NCBI GenBank assembly: GCA_049282455.1
Contig: JBAPUB010000029.1
Coordinates: forward strand, 1 to 64,000
From: JBAPUB01 sp049282455
GTDB lineage: Bacteria; Actinomycetota; Actinomycetes; JAHEKZ01
Length of the DNA stretch: 64,000 nt
Direction of reading: 5' to 3'
The notes under the pieces were generated by a model. It saw only the letters and a program-made list of their open reading frames with translations. It was not told the origin of the DNA and made no database searches. Each line of letters starts with the position of its first letter. Position 1 is the stretch's first letter. Shown piece by piece: positions 43,675-52,709 of the stretch. The translations under genes were made by a program, and so were the position numbers.

Positions 43675-45243
43675 TCACCGTGTCCCGAACACCGCCGCGG
43701 TCCGGGTGAGGGACGCAGCCAGGTCGTCCAGCCCGGCCAGGGTCTGTGCCCGTTCTCGCTGTCCCGCAGCCTGTTGCTCGCTGGCTGAGGCGACCTCGGT
43801 CATCGCTGCCACGACCTGGTCGGACGCAGAAGTCTGCTGTCGCGTCGCCAGCTGGATCTGCCCGGCCGCACCCGTGGCCTGGCTCGCCACATCGCCGATC
43901 CGGTCGAGCATCACCTGGACCTGCGCGGCGAGGGTTGCCCCGAGCTCAGCTGCGGACTGCCCGTCCTCGGTGGCGGCCACGGTGGCTTGGGTACCGGTGC
44001 GGATCCGGGCCACGATCTGCTGGATCTGTCCGGTGGAGTCGGAGGCTCGCTGCGCGAGGGCGCGGACCTCGGCCGCGACCACGGCGAACCCGCGCCCGTG
44101 CTCGCCGGCACGAGCCGCTTCGATCGCTGCGTTGAGCGCGAGCAGGTTGGTCTGGTCGGCCAGCTCGTCGATCACGGACAGGATCCGGCCGATCTCGGCC
44201 CCTGCCGCATCGAGGTCGGCCGCCTGCGCGGCGATCCCGCCCACCTGCTCAGCCATGGCCTGGATCTGGCTGGCTGCGTCGTCGACCGCCCGCTGAGCCG
44301 CCTGGGCCGCCGTGGTCACCTCGAGGGCTGCCCCGTTGACGAGGTCGGCCGTGTCGGCGATCTGGGCCGCGCTCGCCGCGAGCTGTTGCATGCTCGCGCT
44401 GGTCTGGTTGATCGCGGCAACCTGCTGGGTGTGCCCGGCAGCGGCGTCGGATGCTGCTTCGTGCAAGGCGCTGACGCTGCCGGCGAGCTGGTCTGCACCG
44501 GACTGCACGCTCTCGACGACGCCGCGGATGCTGCGCAGGGTGGTGTCGAGAGAGGACCACAGCGCCGCCACCGGTCCGTCACCAGCATGGGATTGGTCGG
44601 ATGTGGCCTCCAGGGCGGCCGGACGAAGGTTGCCTCCGGCCACCTCGGTGAGCACATCCGTGAGCGTGTCGACCTGGAGGCGCAGCGCCTGCTCAGACGT
44701 CGACGCCAGGGCCTCCTGCTTGCGCAGGGCTCCCGCCAGTGCCGCGGCGAAGACTCCGAGCAGAAGAAGCCCGACGGAGGCTGACAGCACCTGTCCTGCG
44801 TGTGCGACGTCGAGGTCGCCGGTCACTGCCACCGAGGTGATGAAGCCGCCGGCGCTGAGCAGGCCCATGGCCAGCGCCCACGACGTGGGCATCGTCATCG
44901 CCGAGAAGATGACCACGAAGATCAGGTAGAACCACTGCAGCCCCTCCAGGCCCCCGCCGTTGACCGTCAGGACAACGATGACCGCGACGAAGAAAGTCAT
45001 CTGCGCGACGTCGACGACGAGCGGGTACGCGTCGAGGACAGGGATCCGTCGGGCCAGCTCAGGGCGCAGGAGGAACCACACGGCACCCAGAAGGACGAGC
45101 ATCGAGGCAGCGGCCAGCACGACGACCTGGCCCCCGATCTGCGGGTCCTGCGACGCCAGGAGCCACAGCGACACCGGGTTCAGCAGGGCGTAGACGAGCG
45201 CGCACACGCCGGACACCCGCGTCACTACGCGCGCGAAGTCCAT
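43675..45243 (-). CDS. Methyl-accepting chemotaxis protein-like transducer
   Basis: A 522-residue receptor. Six membrane segments in residues 10-172 form an integral-membrane sensor with no periplasmic domain. A HAMP-like linker follows, then a long antiparallel coiled coil with the highly conserved hairpin tip (about 358-400, QTNLLALNAAIEAARAGEHG). ATG 45243 follows GGAAGAGGAC. No cheA, cheW, cheR or cheB lies in the window. It sits between the NUDIX and pcnA genes, normally adjacent, so it is probably a later insertion. It could report a membrane or intracellular cue, such as energy state or light, if a Che pathway exists elsewhere. Confidence 0.9.
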   Translation of the reverse strand: MDFARVVTRVSGVCALVYALLNPVSLWLLASQDPQIGGQVVVLAAASMLVLLGAVWFLLRPELARRIPVLDAYPLVVDVAQMTFFVAVIVVLTVNGGGLEGLQWFYLIFVVIFSAMTMPTSWALAMGLLSAGGFITSVAVTGDLDVAHAGQVLSASVGLLLLGVFAAALAGALRKQEALASTSEQALRLQVDTLTDVLTEVAGGNLRPAALEATSDQSHAGDGPVAALWSSLDTTLRSIRGVVESVQSGADQLAGSVSALHEAASDAAAGHTQQVAAINQTSASMQQLAASAAQIADTADLVNGAALEVTTAAQAAQRAVDDAASQIQAMAEQVGGIAAQAADLDAAGAEIGRILSVIDELADQTNLLALNAAIEAARAGEHGRGFAVVAAEVRALAQRASDSTGQIQQIVARIRTGTQATVAATEDGQSAAELGATLAAQVQVMLDRIGDVASQATGAAGQIQLATRQQTSASDQVVAAMTEVASASEQQAAGQRERAQTLAGLDDLAASLTRTAAVFGTR

Positions 45244-45382
45244 CGTGTGTCCTCTTCCGGCTAGCGGGTCCAGCTGGGCCCGGTCGAGTCCTCTCGGGTC
45301 TGGTCGAGCATCGGCACGGCCATGGACCCCCTTGACCGGCCCTCGCGCACCGCGGGTCGAGGACTGCCTAGGGTGGTCTGTT

Positions 45383-46816
45383 GTGTCCACGCCTGAGAAC
45401 GCCGCCGCGCTGCAACGGCGTGCGGTGACCGAGCTGGTCCGGGTCTCGCCCGTCGCCGACGATCTCGGACGACGGTTCGCTGCGGCGGGGCACGAGCTCG
45501 CCCTGGTGGGCGGCTCTGTGCGCGACGCCCTGCTCGGACGTCTGGGCGAGGACCTGGACTTCGCGACGTCCGCCCTGCCCGACGAGGTCGAGGCGCTCGT
45601 GGCCGGACCGGCGACGGCCGTGTGGGACATCGGCAAGGCGTTCGGGACGATCGGCTGCCTCATCGACGGGTACACGTGCGAGATCACGACCTACCGGGCC
45701 GAGCGCTACGACCCGTCCTCGCGCAAGCCCCAGGTGACCTACGGGGACTCCCTGGCCGTCGACCTGTCCCGGCGCGACTTCACGGTCAACGCGATGGCCG
45801 TCGCCCTTCCCGGCGTCTCGTTCGTCGACCCCCACAACGGTCTGGCCGACCTCGCCGCGCGGGTGCTGCGCACACCGGGGCGACCCGAGGAGTCCTTCGA
45901 CGACGATCCCCTCCGGATGATGCGGGCTGCCCGGTTCGCTGCGCAGCTGGGGTTCGGCGTCGACCCCGACGTGGTCACCGCAATGACCGAGATGGCAGAG
46001 CGGATCTCGATCGTCTCCGCCGAGCGGGTTCGTGACGAGCTGGTCAAGCTGATCACGACCCCCCGGCCGAGGGTCGGGCTGGAGCTGCTGGTGACCACGG
46101 GGCTCGCCGCACAGGTGGTCCCCGAGCTCGCAGCACTGCAGCTCGAGGTCGACGAGCACCACCGGCACAAGGATGTGTATGAGCACACTCTGACCGTTCT
46201 CGAGCAGGCGATCGACCTTGAGGATGGCGACCCGGACCTGGTGCTTCGACTCGCGTCGCTGCTGCACGACATCGGCAAGCCCCGCACCCGGCGGTTCGAG
46301 GCCGACGGCGGAGTTTCGTTCCACCACCACGAGGTCGTCGGTGCGCGCATGACGGCCAAGCGGTTGAAGGCGCTGCGTTTCGACAAGGTGACTGTGGAGG
46401 CCACGTCGCAGCTGGTCGAGCTGCACCTTCGCTTCCACGGGTACGCCGACGGTGAGTGGAGCGACTCCGCCGTCCGCCGGTACGTGCGAGACGCTGGGCC
46501 GCTGCTCCAGCGGCTGCACCGGCTGACTCGAGCCGACTGCACGACGCGCAACAAGCGCAAGGCCGCGGCGTTGGCCAGCGCGTACGACCACCTCGAGGAG
46601 CGGATCGAGGAGCTGCAGGAGGCCGAGGAGCTCGCGGCCATGCGCCCCGACCTCGACGGCAACCAGATCATGGCGGTCCTGGGCATCCCGGCAGGGCGAG
46701 ACGTCGGGGACGCCTATCGCTACCTGCTCGAGCTGCGGCTGGACCGCGGTCCGATCGGTGTCGAGGCGGCGACCGAGGCACTCAAGCAGTGGTGGGCGCA
46801 GCGCGAACCTGTCTAG
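45383..46816 (+). CDS. pcnA: CCA tRNA nucleotidyltransferase
   Basis: A 477-residue class II nucleotidyltransferase that adds or repairs the tRNA 3' CCA, which is needed here because the tRNAs in this window do not encode CCA. The motifs are GGSVRDALLG (43-52), EDLDFAT, RRDFTVNAMA and an HD domain with LHDIGKPRT. GTG 45383 was chosen over upstream codons because homologues begin here, and AGGGTGG lies nearby. It converges with the MFS gene, 10 bp apart. Confidence 0.95.
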   Translation: MSTPENAAALQRRAVTELVRVSPVADDLGRRFAAAGHELALVGGSVRDALLGRLGEDLDFATSALPDEVEALVAGPATAVWDIGKAFGTIGCLIDGYTCEITTYRAERYDPSSRKPQVTYGDSLAVDLSRRDFTVNAMAVALPGVSFVDPHNGLADLAARVLRTPGRPEESFDDDPLRMMRAARFAAQLGFGVDPDVVTAMTEMAERISIVSAERVRDELVKLITTPRPRVGLELLVTTGLAAQVVPELAALQLEVDEHHRHKDVYEHTLTVLEQAIDLEDGDPDLVLRLASLLHDIGKPRTRRFEADGGVSFHHHEVVGARMTAKRLKALRFDKVTVEATSQLVELHLRFHGYADGEWSDSAVRRYVRDAGPLLQRLHRLTRADCTTRNKRKAAALASAYDHLEERIEELQEAEELAAMRPDLDGNQIMAVLGIPAGRDVGDAYRYLLELRLDRGPIGVEAATEALKQWWAQREPV

Positions 46817-46826
46817 GAGCTACGGC

Positions 46827-48134
46827 CTAGGTGGGGTCAGCGCTGTCCTCACGTGAGATGCGTTGGTACCAGGTGGCGAGGAGGGCGTAGCCGACGGCGA
46901 TAGCGGTGGTGAACGCCAGTGAGCGGCCATCGGCCGGGACGACGAGTGCGGCCACGGCGCCGGCCAGCACGAACGACGCGTTGAACACCAGGTCGTACAG
47001 CGTGAACACCCGACCACGGTAGGGGTCGTCGATCGTCTCCTGCAGGATCGTGTCGATGGTCACCTTGACGCCTTGGGCCACCAGGCCGATGAGGAACGAG
47101 GCAGCCAGGAAGAGGGGTTCGCGGAACCAGCTGACCAGCAGAGCCATGTCCAGCGCGGCCAGCAAGAGCAAGGCGCAGATCCAGCGGGTCGGGCCGATCC
47201 GGCGGGTGGCGCCGGGTGTCAGCACAGCACCGGAGACGGCTCCGGCGCCACCGCAGGCCAGGCTCAGGCCCAGTGCGGTGAGTGCGGCTTTCGCGTCGTT
47301 GGGGTAGAAGGTGTTGCGGAACAACACGATGCTCAGCACAGTGGCCAGGCCGAACAGGAACCGGTGGCCTCCCATCACCGTCAGTGCCCGAGCCGCTCGC
47401 GGCGCATCACGAACGTGGCCGACCCCCGCGACGAAACCTTGAACCACGTCGACGACGGCACTGTGCAGCGACACGTCAGCAGGCTGGTCAGGACCGAGCT
47501 GCGACCGGCCCAGACGTGTGGCCAGACCGGCCGCCACGATGCAGGCGGCTGCCCCGAGGCAGATGACCGATGCGTCAGCTGCGTCGCCTCCGCCGAGCCC
47601 CGACGCCAGCGCGATGCCTAGCCCCGCACCGACGAACGTCATGGCCGTTCCCGCGGTGGGAGCCACCGCGTTGGCAGTCACGAGGAGCTCGGTCGAGACC
47701 ACGTGAGGCAGCGACGCTCCGAGGGCGGCCAGCACGAAGCGGTTCACACCGAGCACACTGAGTGCGGTCACGTACAGCGGGGCGCCGTCCTGGCCGACGG
47801 CGATCAGGAGGGCGATCAAGGCCACCCCGACCGCTCGCGTGAGGTTGGCCACGACCAGGACCTGTCGGCGAGACCACCGGTCGAGCAGAACGCCGGCGAA
47901 CGGACCGACGAGCGAGAACGGGAGCAGCAAGACGGCGAAGCCCAGCGCCACCCGGCCCGGTGTGGCGGCGCGTTCGGGTGAGAAGAACACGAAGGACGCC
48001 AGCCCGACCTGGAGCAGCCCGTCGGCGAACTGGCCCGCGAGCCGCACCGCCAGCAGGCGACGGAACCCGCCGAGCCTCAGGACTGCGCGCAGTCCCGGCA
48101 GCGACTGCTGGGCAGCGGACTCAGGCACCCGCAC
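46827..48134 (-). CDS. Major facilitator superfamily transporter
   Basis: A 435-residue transporter with twelve predicted membrane segments. The A-motif equivalent LLDRWSRRQ lies between segments 2 and 3. It is of the type annotated as permease in several actinobacterial genomes, often beside ino1. The substrate cannot be told; an efflux role is one option. GTG start at 48134. Confidence 0.88.
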   Translation of the reverse strand: MRVPESAAQQSLPGLRAVLRLGGFRRLLAVRLAGQFADGLLQVGLASFVFFSPERAATPGRVALGFAVLLLPFSLVGPFAGVLLDRWSRRQVLVVANLTRAVGVALIALLIAVGQDGAPLYVTALSVLGVNRFVLAALGASLPHVVSTELLVTANAVAPTAGTAMTFVGAGLGIALASGLGGGDAADASVICLGAAACIVAAGLATRLGRSQLGPDQPADVSLHSAVVDVVQGFVAGVGHVRDAPRAARALTVMGGHRFLFGLATVLSIVLFRNTFYPNDAKAALTALGLSLACGGAGAVSGAVLTPGATRRIGPTRWICALLLLAALDMALLVSWFREPLFLAASFLIGLVAQGVKVTIDTILQETIDDPYRGRVFTLYDLVFNASFVLAGAVAALVVPADGRSLAFTTAIAVGYALLATWYQRISREDSADPT

Positions 48135-48205
48135 AGGCTAGGGGACCGGGTCCCGGTGATCGTGCCCCGAAGTGAGTCGAGCAGGTCGACAGGGACCCGA
48201 CCAGG

Positions 48206-49276
48206 TCAGCGACCGGCGATGAAGTCCTCGACTGCCTGGCGCGCGTCGTCGTCGCGGTACTGGACCGGCGGAGACTTCATGAAGTAGCTGGAGGCCGACA
48301 GGATCGGTCCGCCGATCCCACGGTCCAACGCGATCTTGGCGCAGCGCACGGCGTCGATGATCACGCCGGCGGAGTTGGGGGAGTCCCACACCTCCAGCTT
48401 GTACTCGAGGTTCAGCGGAACGTCGCCGAACGCGCGGCCCTCGAGCCGGACGTACGCCCACTTGCGGTCGTCGAGCCAGGCCACGTAGTCGCTCGGCCCG
48501 ATGTGCACGTTGCGCTTACCCAGGTCGTGACTGAGCTGAGACGTCACGGCCTGGGTCTTGGAGATCTTCTTGGACTCCAGACGCTCGCGCTCGAGCATGT
48601 TCATGAAGTCCATGTTGCCGCCGACGTTGAGCTGCATCGTGCGGTCCAAGATGACGCCGCGGTCCTCGAACAGCTTGGCGAGAACCCGGTGGGTGATGGT
48701 GGCCCCGACCTGGCTCTTGATGTCGTCGCCGACGATCGGCACCCCAGCCGCGGTGAACTTGTCCGCCCACTCCTTGGTGCCTGCGATGAACACTGGCAGG
48801 GCGTTCACGAACCCGACGCCAGCGTCGATGGCTGCCTGCGCGTAGTAGCGGGCGGCGTCCTCCGAGCCGACGGGGAGGTAACAGACCAGAACGTCGGCAC
48901 GGCTGTCGCGCAGCACCGAGACGATGTCGACCGCGGGCTCGTCGGACTCGGTGATGACCTCGCGGTAGTACTTGCCGAGCCCGTCGAGGGTCTCGCCCCG
49001 CTGCACCATGATTCCGGTCGGCGGGACGTCGGCGATCTTGATCGTGTTGTTCTCGCTGGCCCCGATCGCATGGGCGAGGTCCTGGCCGACCTTCTTGGCG
49101 TCGACGTCGAACGCGGCGACGAACTCGATGTCGCTGACGTGGTAGTCGCCGAGCTGTACGTGCATCAGCCCAGGTACCGCCGCAGACGGGTCGGCGTCCT
49201 TGTAGTACTCGACACCTTGCACGAGCGATGCGGCGCAGTTTCCGACGCCGGCGATGGCTACGCGTACCGAACCCAT
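48206..49276 (-). CDS. ino1: Inositol-3-phosphate synthase
   Basis: A 356-residue NAD-dependent enzyme converting glucose-6-phosphate to myo-inositol-3-phosphate, the first step to phosphatidylinositol and mycothiol. NAD motif IAGVGNCAASL, then SQVGATITHRVLAKLF, GGNMDFMNM and KSPPVQY are family signatures. The ATG at 49276 follows AAGGAG, four bases after the PadR stop. The pair corresponds to Rv0047c-ino1 in mycobacteria. Inositol-derived mycothiol fits the redox genes trxA/trxB in the window. Confidence 0.97.
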   Translation of the reverse strand: MGSVRVAIAGVGNCAASLVQGVEYYKDADPSAAVPGLMHVQLGDYHVSDIEFVAAFDVDAKKVGQDLAHAIGASENNTIKIADVPPTGIMVQRGETLDGLGKYYREVITESDEPAVDIVSVLRDSRADVLVCYLPVGSEDAARYYAQAAIDAGVGFVNALPVFIAGTKEWADKFTAAGVPIVGDDIKSQVGATITHRVLAKLFEDRGVILDRTMQLNVGGNMDFMNMLERERLESKKISKTQAVTSQLSHDLGKRNVHIGPSDYVAWLDDRKWAYVRLEGRAFGDVPLNLEYKLEVWDSPNSAGVIIDAVRCAKIALDRGIGGPILSASSYFMKSPPVQYRDDDARQAVEDFIAGR

Positions 49277-49280
49277 GGAC

Positions 49281-49895
49281 CTACTCCTTGTTCTTATTGG
49301 TGGCGCCGGATCGTTCGTCCCGGTCGGCCTGTTGCGTGGGGGTGCTGGCACGCTCAGTGGCGATCAGCTCGTTGAGCCATCGCACCTCGCGTTCCACGGA
49401 CTCCAGGCCGTGGCGCTGCAGTTCGAGGGTGTAGCTGTCGACACGTTCGCGGGTACGGGTAGCCGCGACGCGCACGTTGTCGAGGCGCTCCTCGAGCCGG
49501 CTTCGCCGACCTTCGAGAATGCGCAGTCGGGTGTCCGCGTCGGTTCGGGCGAAGAAGGCGAAGTGGACCCCGAAGCTCTCGTCCTCCCAGGCGGCAGGTC
49601 CGGCTTCGGCGAGCATCTCCCCGAACCGCTCCTTGCCCTCGGCGGTGAGCTGGTAGACGATCCGGGCCCGACGTCCCGACAGCGCCGGGGCACCAGCAGG
49701 GTCTGCGTCGGACTCGGCGATCCAGCCCAGGGCGACCAGCTGCTTCAGGCAGGGGTACAGCGAGCCGTAGCTGAAGGCCCGGAAGGTGCCCAGCAGGGCG
49801 TTGAGCCGCTTGCGCAGCTCGTATCCGTGCATCGGAGACTCGTGCAGCAGGCCGAGGACGGCCAGCTCGAGGGCGCCGCTGCTTCGCCGGCTCAT
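49281..49895 (-). CDS. PadR family transcriptional regulator
   Basis: A 204-residue winged-helix repressor. The N-terminal PadR domain is diagnostic (LELAVLGLLHESPMHGYELRKRL, GSLYPCLKQLVALGWI), followed by a coiled-coil dimerisation tail. ATG 49895 follows AGGAGGG. It is directly upstream of ino1, so it probably controls inositol synthesis and itself. A palindromic operator candidate lies 19 bp upstream of the start. Confidence 0.92.
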   Translation of the reverse strand: MSRRSSGALELAVLGLLHESPMHGYELRKRLNALLGTFRAFSYGSLYPCLKQLVALGWIAESDADPAGAPALSGRRARIVYQLTAEGKERFGEMLAEAGPAAWEDESFGVHFAFFARTDADTRLRILEGRRSRLEERLDNVRVAATRTRERVDSYTLELQRHGLESVEREVRWLNELIATERASTPTQQADRDERSGATNKNKE

Positions 49896-49913
49896 CGGGT
49901 CCCTCCTGGCGCA

Positions 49914-49939
49914 TTCGATATATCGAACCGATACATCGA
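49914..49939. promoter_or_regulatory. Operator candidate upstream of PadR-ino1
   Basis: A perfect 14-bp palindrome TTCGATATATCGAA (49914-49927) is followed by a second half-similar element CGATACATCGA (49929-49939), 13 bp centre to centre from CGATATATCGA. Such paired AT-containing dyads stand out against the high-GC background and suit a PadR dimer pair. Confidence 0.65.
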
Positions 49940-50026
49940 GTCGATGGGTCGCCACGATAGCCCGCGCCGCCGACCGGCGCAAACGCGGCCCGCGCGGGAC
50001 CGGGTGGCAAAACGTAGGCTGGTGCG

Positions 50027-50440
50027 GTGCTCGGCAAGCGGTCGGTCACCGACTACACGCTGCAGCGCCGCGCGACGCTCGCGGCGCTGTCTCGAGGGGC
50101 GGCTTCGACCACCGACGTGTGCGACGCCGACCCGTACCTGCTTCGGGCCGCCCACCACCATGGCGAGCTGACGTCTCGGCCGTGCCCGGTCTGCCGCAAG
50201 CGTCGACTCAGCGAGCTGCACTACGTCTACGGTGACGAGCTGGGCCCCTACCAGGGGCGGATCAAGCACCCGCGTGAGCTGGCCGTGATGGCCACCGAGC
50301 ACGGGGAGTTCCGGGTCTACGTGGTCGAGGTCTGCACCGAGTGCTCATGGAACCACCTCGCCGTGTCCTACGTCCTTGGTGACGGGGAGCCGCGTCGTCC
50401 GCTTCGTGCCCGTCGGGGAGACTCTCCACCGAACCCCTAG
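50027..50440 (+). CDS. DUF5318 family protein (Rv0049-like)
   Basis: A 137-residue protein with the family's cysteine pairs CPVCRKRR and CTECSW, which may bind zinc. It opens with LGKRSVTDYTLQRRATL. It sits between PadR-ino1 and ponA, as in mycobacteria (Rv0049). GTG 50027 was used; it has no strong ribosome site. Function unknown. Confidence 0.85.
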   Translation: MLGKRSVTDYTLQRRATLAALSRGAASTTDVCDADPYLLRAAHHHGELTSRPCPVCRKRRLSELHYVYGDELGPYQGRIKHPRELAVMATEHGEFRVYVVEVCTECSWNHLAVSYVLGDGEPRRPLRARRGDSPPNP

Positions 50441-50520
50441 CTGCTGGTACCTGCTGAACCGACGCGACGAGCGGATCGAACGGCGCAGTCTGAGAGTGCG
50501 CGCCGGCCGAGCTCAAGCGA

Positions 50521-50562
50521 ACCAATGCTGACGAACCGATGATGACGAACCGATGCTGACGA
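50521..50562. repeat. Three 14-bp tandem units with stacked micro-ORFs upstream of ponA
   Basis: Units ACCAATGCTGACGA (50521-50534), ACCGATGATGACGA (50535-50548) and ACCGATGCTGACGA (50549-50562). Each contains an ATG. Reading from the first gives MLTNR and a stop that overlaps the next ATG; the second gives MMTNRC and stop. The third ATG runs out of frame across the ponA start. Confidence 0.85.
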
Positions 50563-50577
50563 ACCGAGAGGACCTCC

Positions 50578-52692
50578 GTGGGAGTCGACTACCCCCGCAG
50601 CCACAAGCGCGGGTGGCGCCGGTTCGTGCCGTCATGGCGGCAGTGGCTGATTCTGATCGGTGCCGGGTTCATGGCCCTTGTGACGCTGTTCGTGGTGCTG
50701 TACGTCGCCATCGACGTGCCCGCACCCAACGACCTGGCCGAGGCCCAGAGCTCGACGATCTACTACGACGACGCCAAGCACCAGCTCGGAACCTTCGCCG
50801 AAGTGAACCGCCAGTCGATTCCCCTGTCGGAGGTTCCGCAGCACGTGCAGGATGCCGTGCTCGCTGCCGAGGACCGGTCGTTCTACCGCAACCGTGGAGT
50901 CTCCCTGACCGGGATCGGGCGCGCGGTGATCAACAACCTCACCGGCGGGGACACCCAGGGCGGCTCGACGATCACCCAGCAGTACGCGCGTAACGCGTTC
51001 CTCACCCAGGACCGCACCTGGTCGCGCAAGATCAAAGAGCTGGTCGTCGCGTTGAAGCTCGACCGTGAGCTGAGCAAGCAGCAGATCCTGGAGGACTACC
51101 TCAACACCATCTACTTCGGTCGCGGTGCCTACGGCATCGAAGCGGCGAGCCAGGCGTTCTTCGACCGGCCCGCGTCACAGCTGACCGTGGCCCAGGGGGC
51201 AGAGCTGGCCGCCATGATCCGTGCGCCGAGCTCCTACGACCCGGCTCAGGGCCGCGACGCCAAGCAGGCACTCAAGGCCCGGGTCCTCGACTACGTCGTC
51301 CCTGGGATGGTGTCCGAGGGGTGGCTGACACCGAGTGCGGCCGCCAAGGTTCGCCTGGCGCCGGTCATCGCCCCGACCTCCCTCAACGCCTACGCCGGTA
51401 CCAACGGCTACCTCATGCAGTACGTGAAGGACGAGCTGAAGTCCCTGGGCTTCTCCCAGCAGGAGCTCGACACCGGCGGCCTGACGGTGATCACGACTTT
51501 CGACAAGCAGGCGCAGACCGCGGCCGTCGCCGCGGTCCAGAACAACTTCCCGACCTACGACATCGCCGGCGTGCAGGCCGGGCTCGCCTCGGTCGAACCG
51601 GGAACGGGCGCTCTGCGCGCCATCTATGGCGGCAAGAACTACCTGCGCCGCTACGTCAACAACGCAACCGCCGAACAACCCGTCGGGTCGACCTTCAAGG
51701 CGTTCACGACCGCAGCAGCTCTGCAGGACGGCTACACGTACTCCGACACGTTCTGGGGCAACACGCCGTACGTGATCCCCGGGACGGGGATCGAGATCCA
51801 CAACCAGGGAGACGAGAGCTACGGGAGCCAGATCAGCCTGCTCACGGCGCTGGAGAACTCCGTCAACACCGCGTTCGTCAACCTCAACGTCGAGATGGGC
51901 CCCCAGAAGGCGGTCGACGCCGCGATCGCTGCGGGCATCCCCGCCGACGCCCCCGACCTGTCCGCCGTGCCGGCCGTCACGATCGGCCCGGTCGCGGCGT
52001 CACCGATCCAGATGGCGGGTGCCTACGCCACCTTTGCGGCCCAGGGCCAGCAGGTGACGCCGTACAGCGTGCAGGAGGTCCGCTCGGCAAGTGGAGCGGT
52101 CCTCTACTCGGCCCCGACTGCGACGGTGGACGCCTTCCCCGCCGACATTGCCAACGAGGTGACCTACGGCTTGACCCAGGTCGTGGCCAACGGCACGGGG
52201 TACAACGCCCAGAGCCTGGGCCGGCCCGCCGCAGGCAAGACCGGGAACCACCAGGGGCTCACCGCGTGGTTCGTCGGGTACACCCCTCAGCTGTCCACGG
52301 CCGTGATGTTCTACCGCGACCTGCCTAACGACCACCAGGCTCCGCTCAACGGTGTCGGCGGCATGTCCGTCTTCACCGGAGCCGAGTACCCGACCCGGAT
52401 CTGGACGGCGTACATGGGGGCGGCGCTGGCCGGGAAGCCGGTGCTGTCGTTCCCGCCGCCCCCGCAGCCGGTGGTCACCGCCACCCCGACCCCGACCCCG
52501 ACCCCGACGAAGAGCGCGACCCCGACGCCGACCCCGACCCCAACGCCGACCCCGACCCCGACGACCACCTCGGGAACGCCCAGCCCGACACCGACGTCTC
52601 CATCGCCCAGCCCGACCTCCACCCCTGCGGTGCCCGGACCAGCGAAGTCGGGGCTGGGTCAACCGGCGCCCCGCGTGGCGGCGAGCGGCTGA
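50578..52692 (+). CDS. ponA: Class A penicillin-binding protein (transglycosylase/transpeptidase)
   Basis: A bifunctional peptidoglycan synthase of 704 residues. One membrane segment (about 23-45) is followed by a GT51 domain with catalytic Glu98 in AEDRSFY and QGGSTITQQYARN. The transpeptidase has STFK (371-374), SVN (428-430) and KTG (554-556). The last 75 residues are Pro/Thr-rich repeats outside the membrane. GTG 50578 follows AGAGGACC. With the GT87 gene downstream it matches the mycobacterial ponA1-Rv0051 order. A stack of short reading frames precedes it. Confidence 0.97.
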   Translation: MGVDYPRSHKRGWRRFVPSWRQWLILIGAGFMALVTLFVVLYVAIDVPAPNDLAEAQSSTIYYDDAKHQLGTFAEVNRQSIPLSEVPQHVQDAVLAAEDRSFYRNRGVSLTGIGRAVINNLTGGDTQGGSTITQQYARNAFLTQDRTWSRKIKELVVALKLDRELSKQQILEDYLNTIYFGRGAYGIEAASQAFFDRPASQLTVAQGAELAAMIRAPSSYDPAQGRDAKQALKARVLDYVVPGMVSEGWLTPSAAAKVRLAPVIAPTSLNAYAGTNGYLMQYVKDELKSLGFSQQELDTGGLTVITTFDKQAQTAAVAAVQNNFPTYDIAGVQAGLASVEPGTGALRAIYGGKNYLRRYVNNATAEQPVGSTFKAFTTAAALQDGYTYSDTFWGNTPYVIPGTGIEIHNQGDESYGSQISLLTALENSVNTAFVNLNVEMGPQKAVDAAIAAGIPADAPDLSAVPAVTIGPVAASPIQMAGAYATFAAQGQQVTPYSVQEVRSASGAVLYSAPTATVDAFPADIANEVTYGLTQVVANGTGYNAQSLGRPAAGKTGNHQGLTAWFVGYTPQLSTAVMFYRDLPNDHQAPLNGVGGMSVFTGAEYPTRIWTAYMGAALAGKPVLSFPPPPQPVVTATPTPTPTPTKSATPTPTPTPTPTPTPTTTSGTPSPTPTSPSPSPTSTPAVPGPAKSGLGQPAPRVAASG
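52483..52566. repeat. Pro/Thr codon repeats at the ponA 3' end
   Basis: Many ACCCCG/ACGCCG hexamers in tandem encode an alternating Thr-Pro tail. PknB ends with the same kind of tail (about 1699-1765). Both tails are on the outer face and likely disordered, possibly a target for O-mannosylation. Confidence 0.85.
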
Positions 52693-52709
52693 CCGGGCAG
52701 GATGGCGGG

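Noticed and set aside
46848..46857. CTCACGTGAG palindrome as a third parS
   Set aside because: Only the central CACGTG matches; the GTTT/AAAC arms are missing.
50553..50993. 146-codon frame starting in the ponA leader
   Set aside because: Runs out of frame through ponA; composition is a shadow. Kept only as part of the micro-ORF observation.
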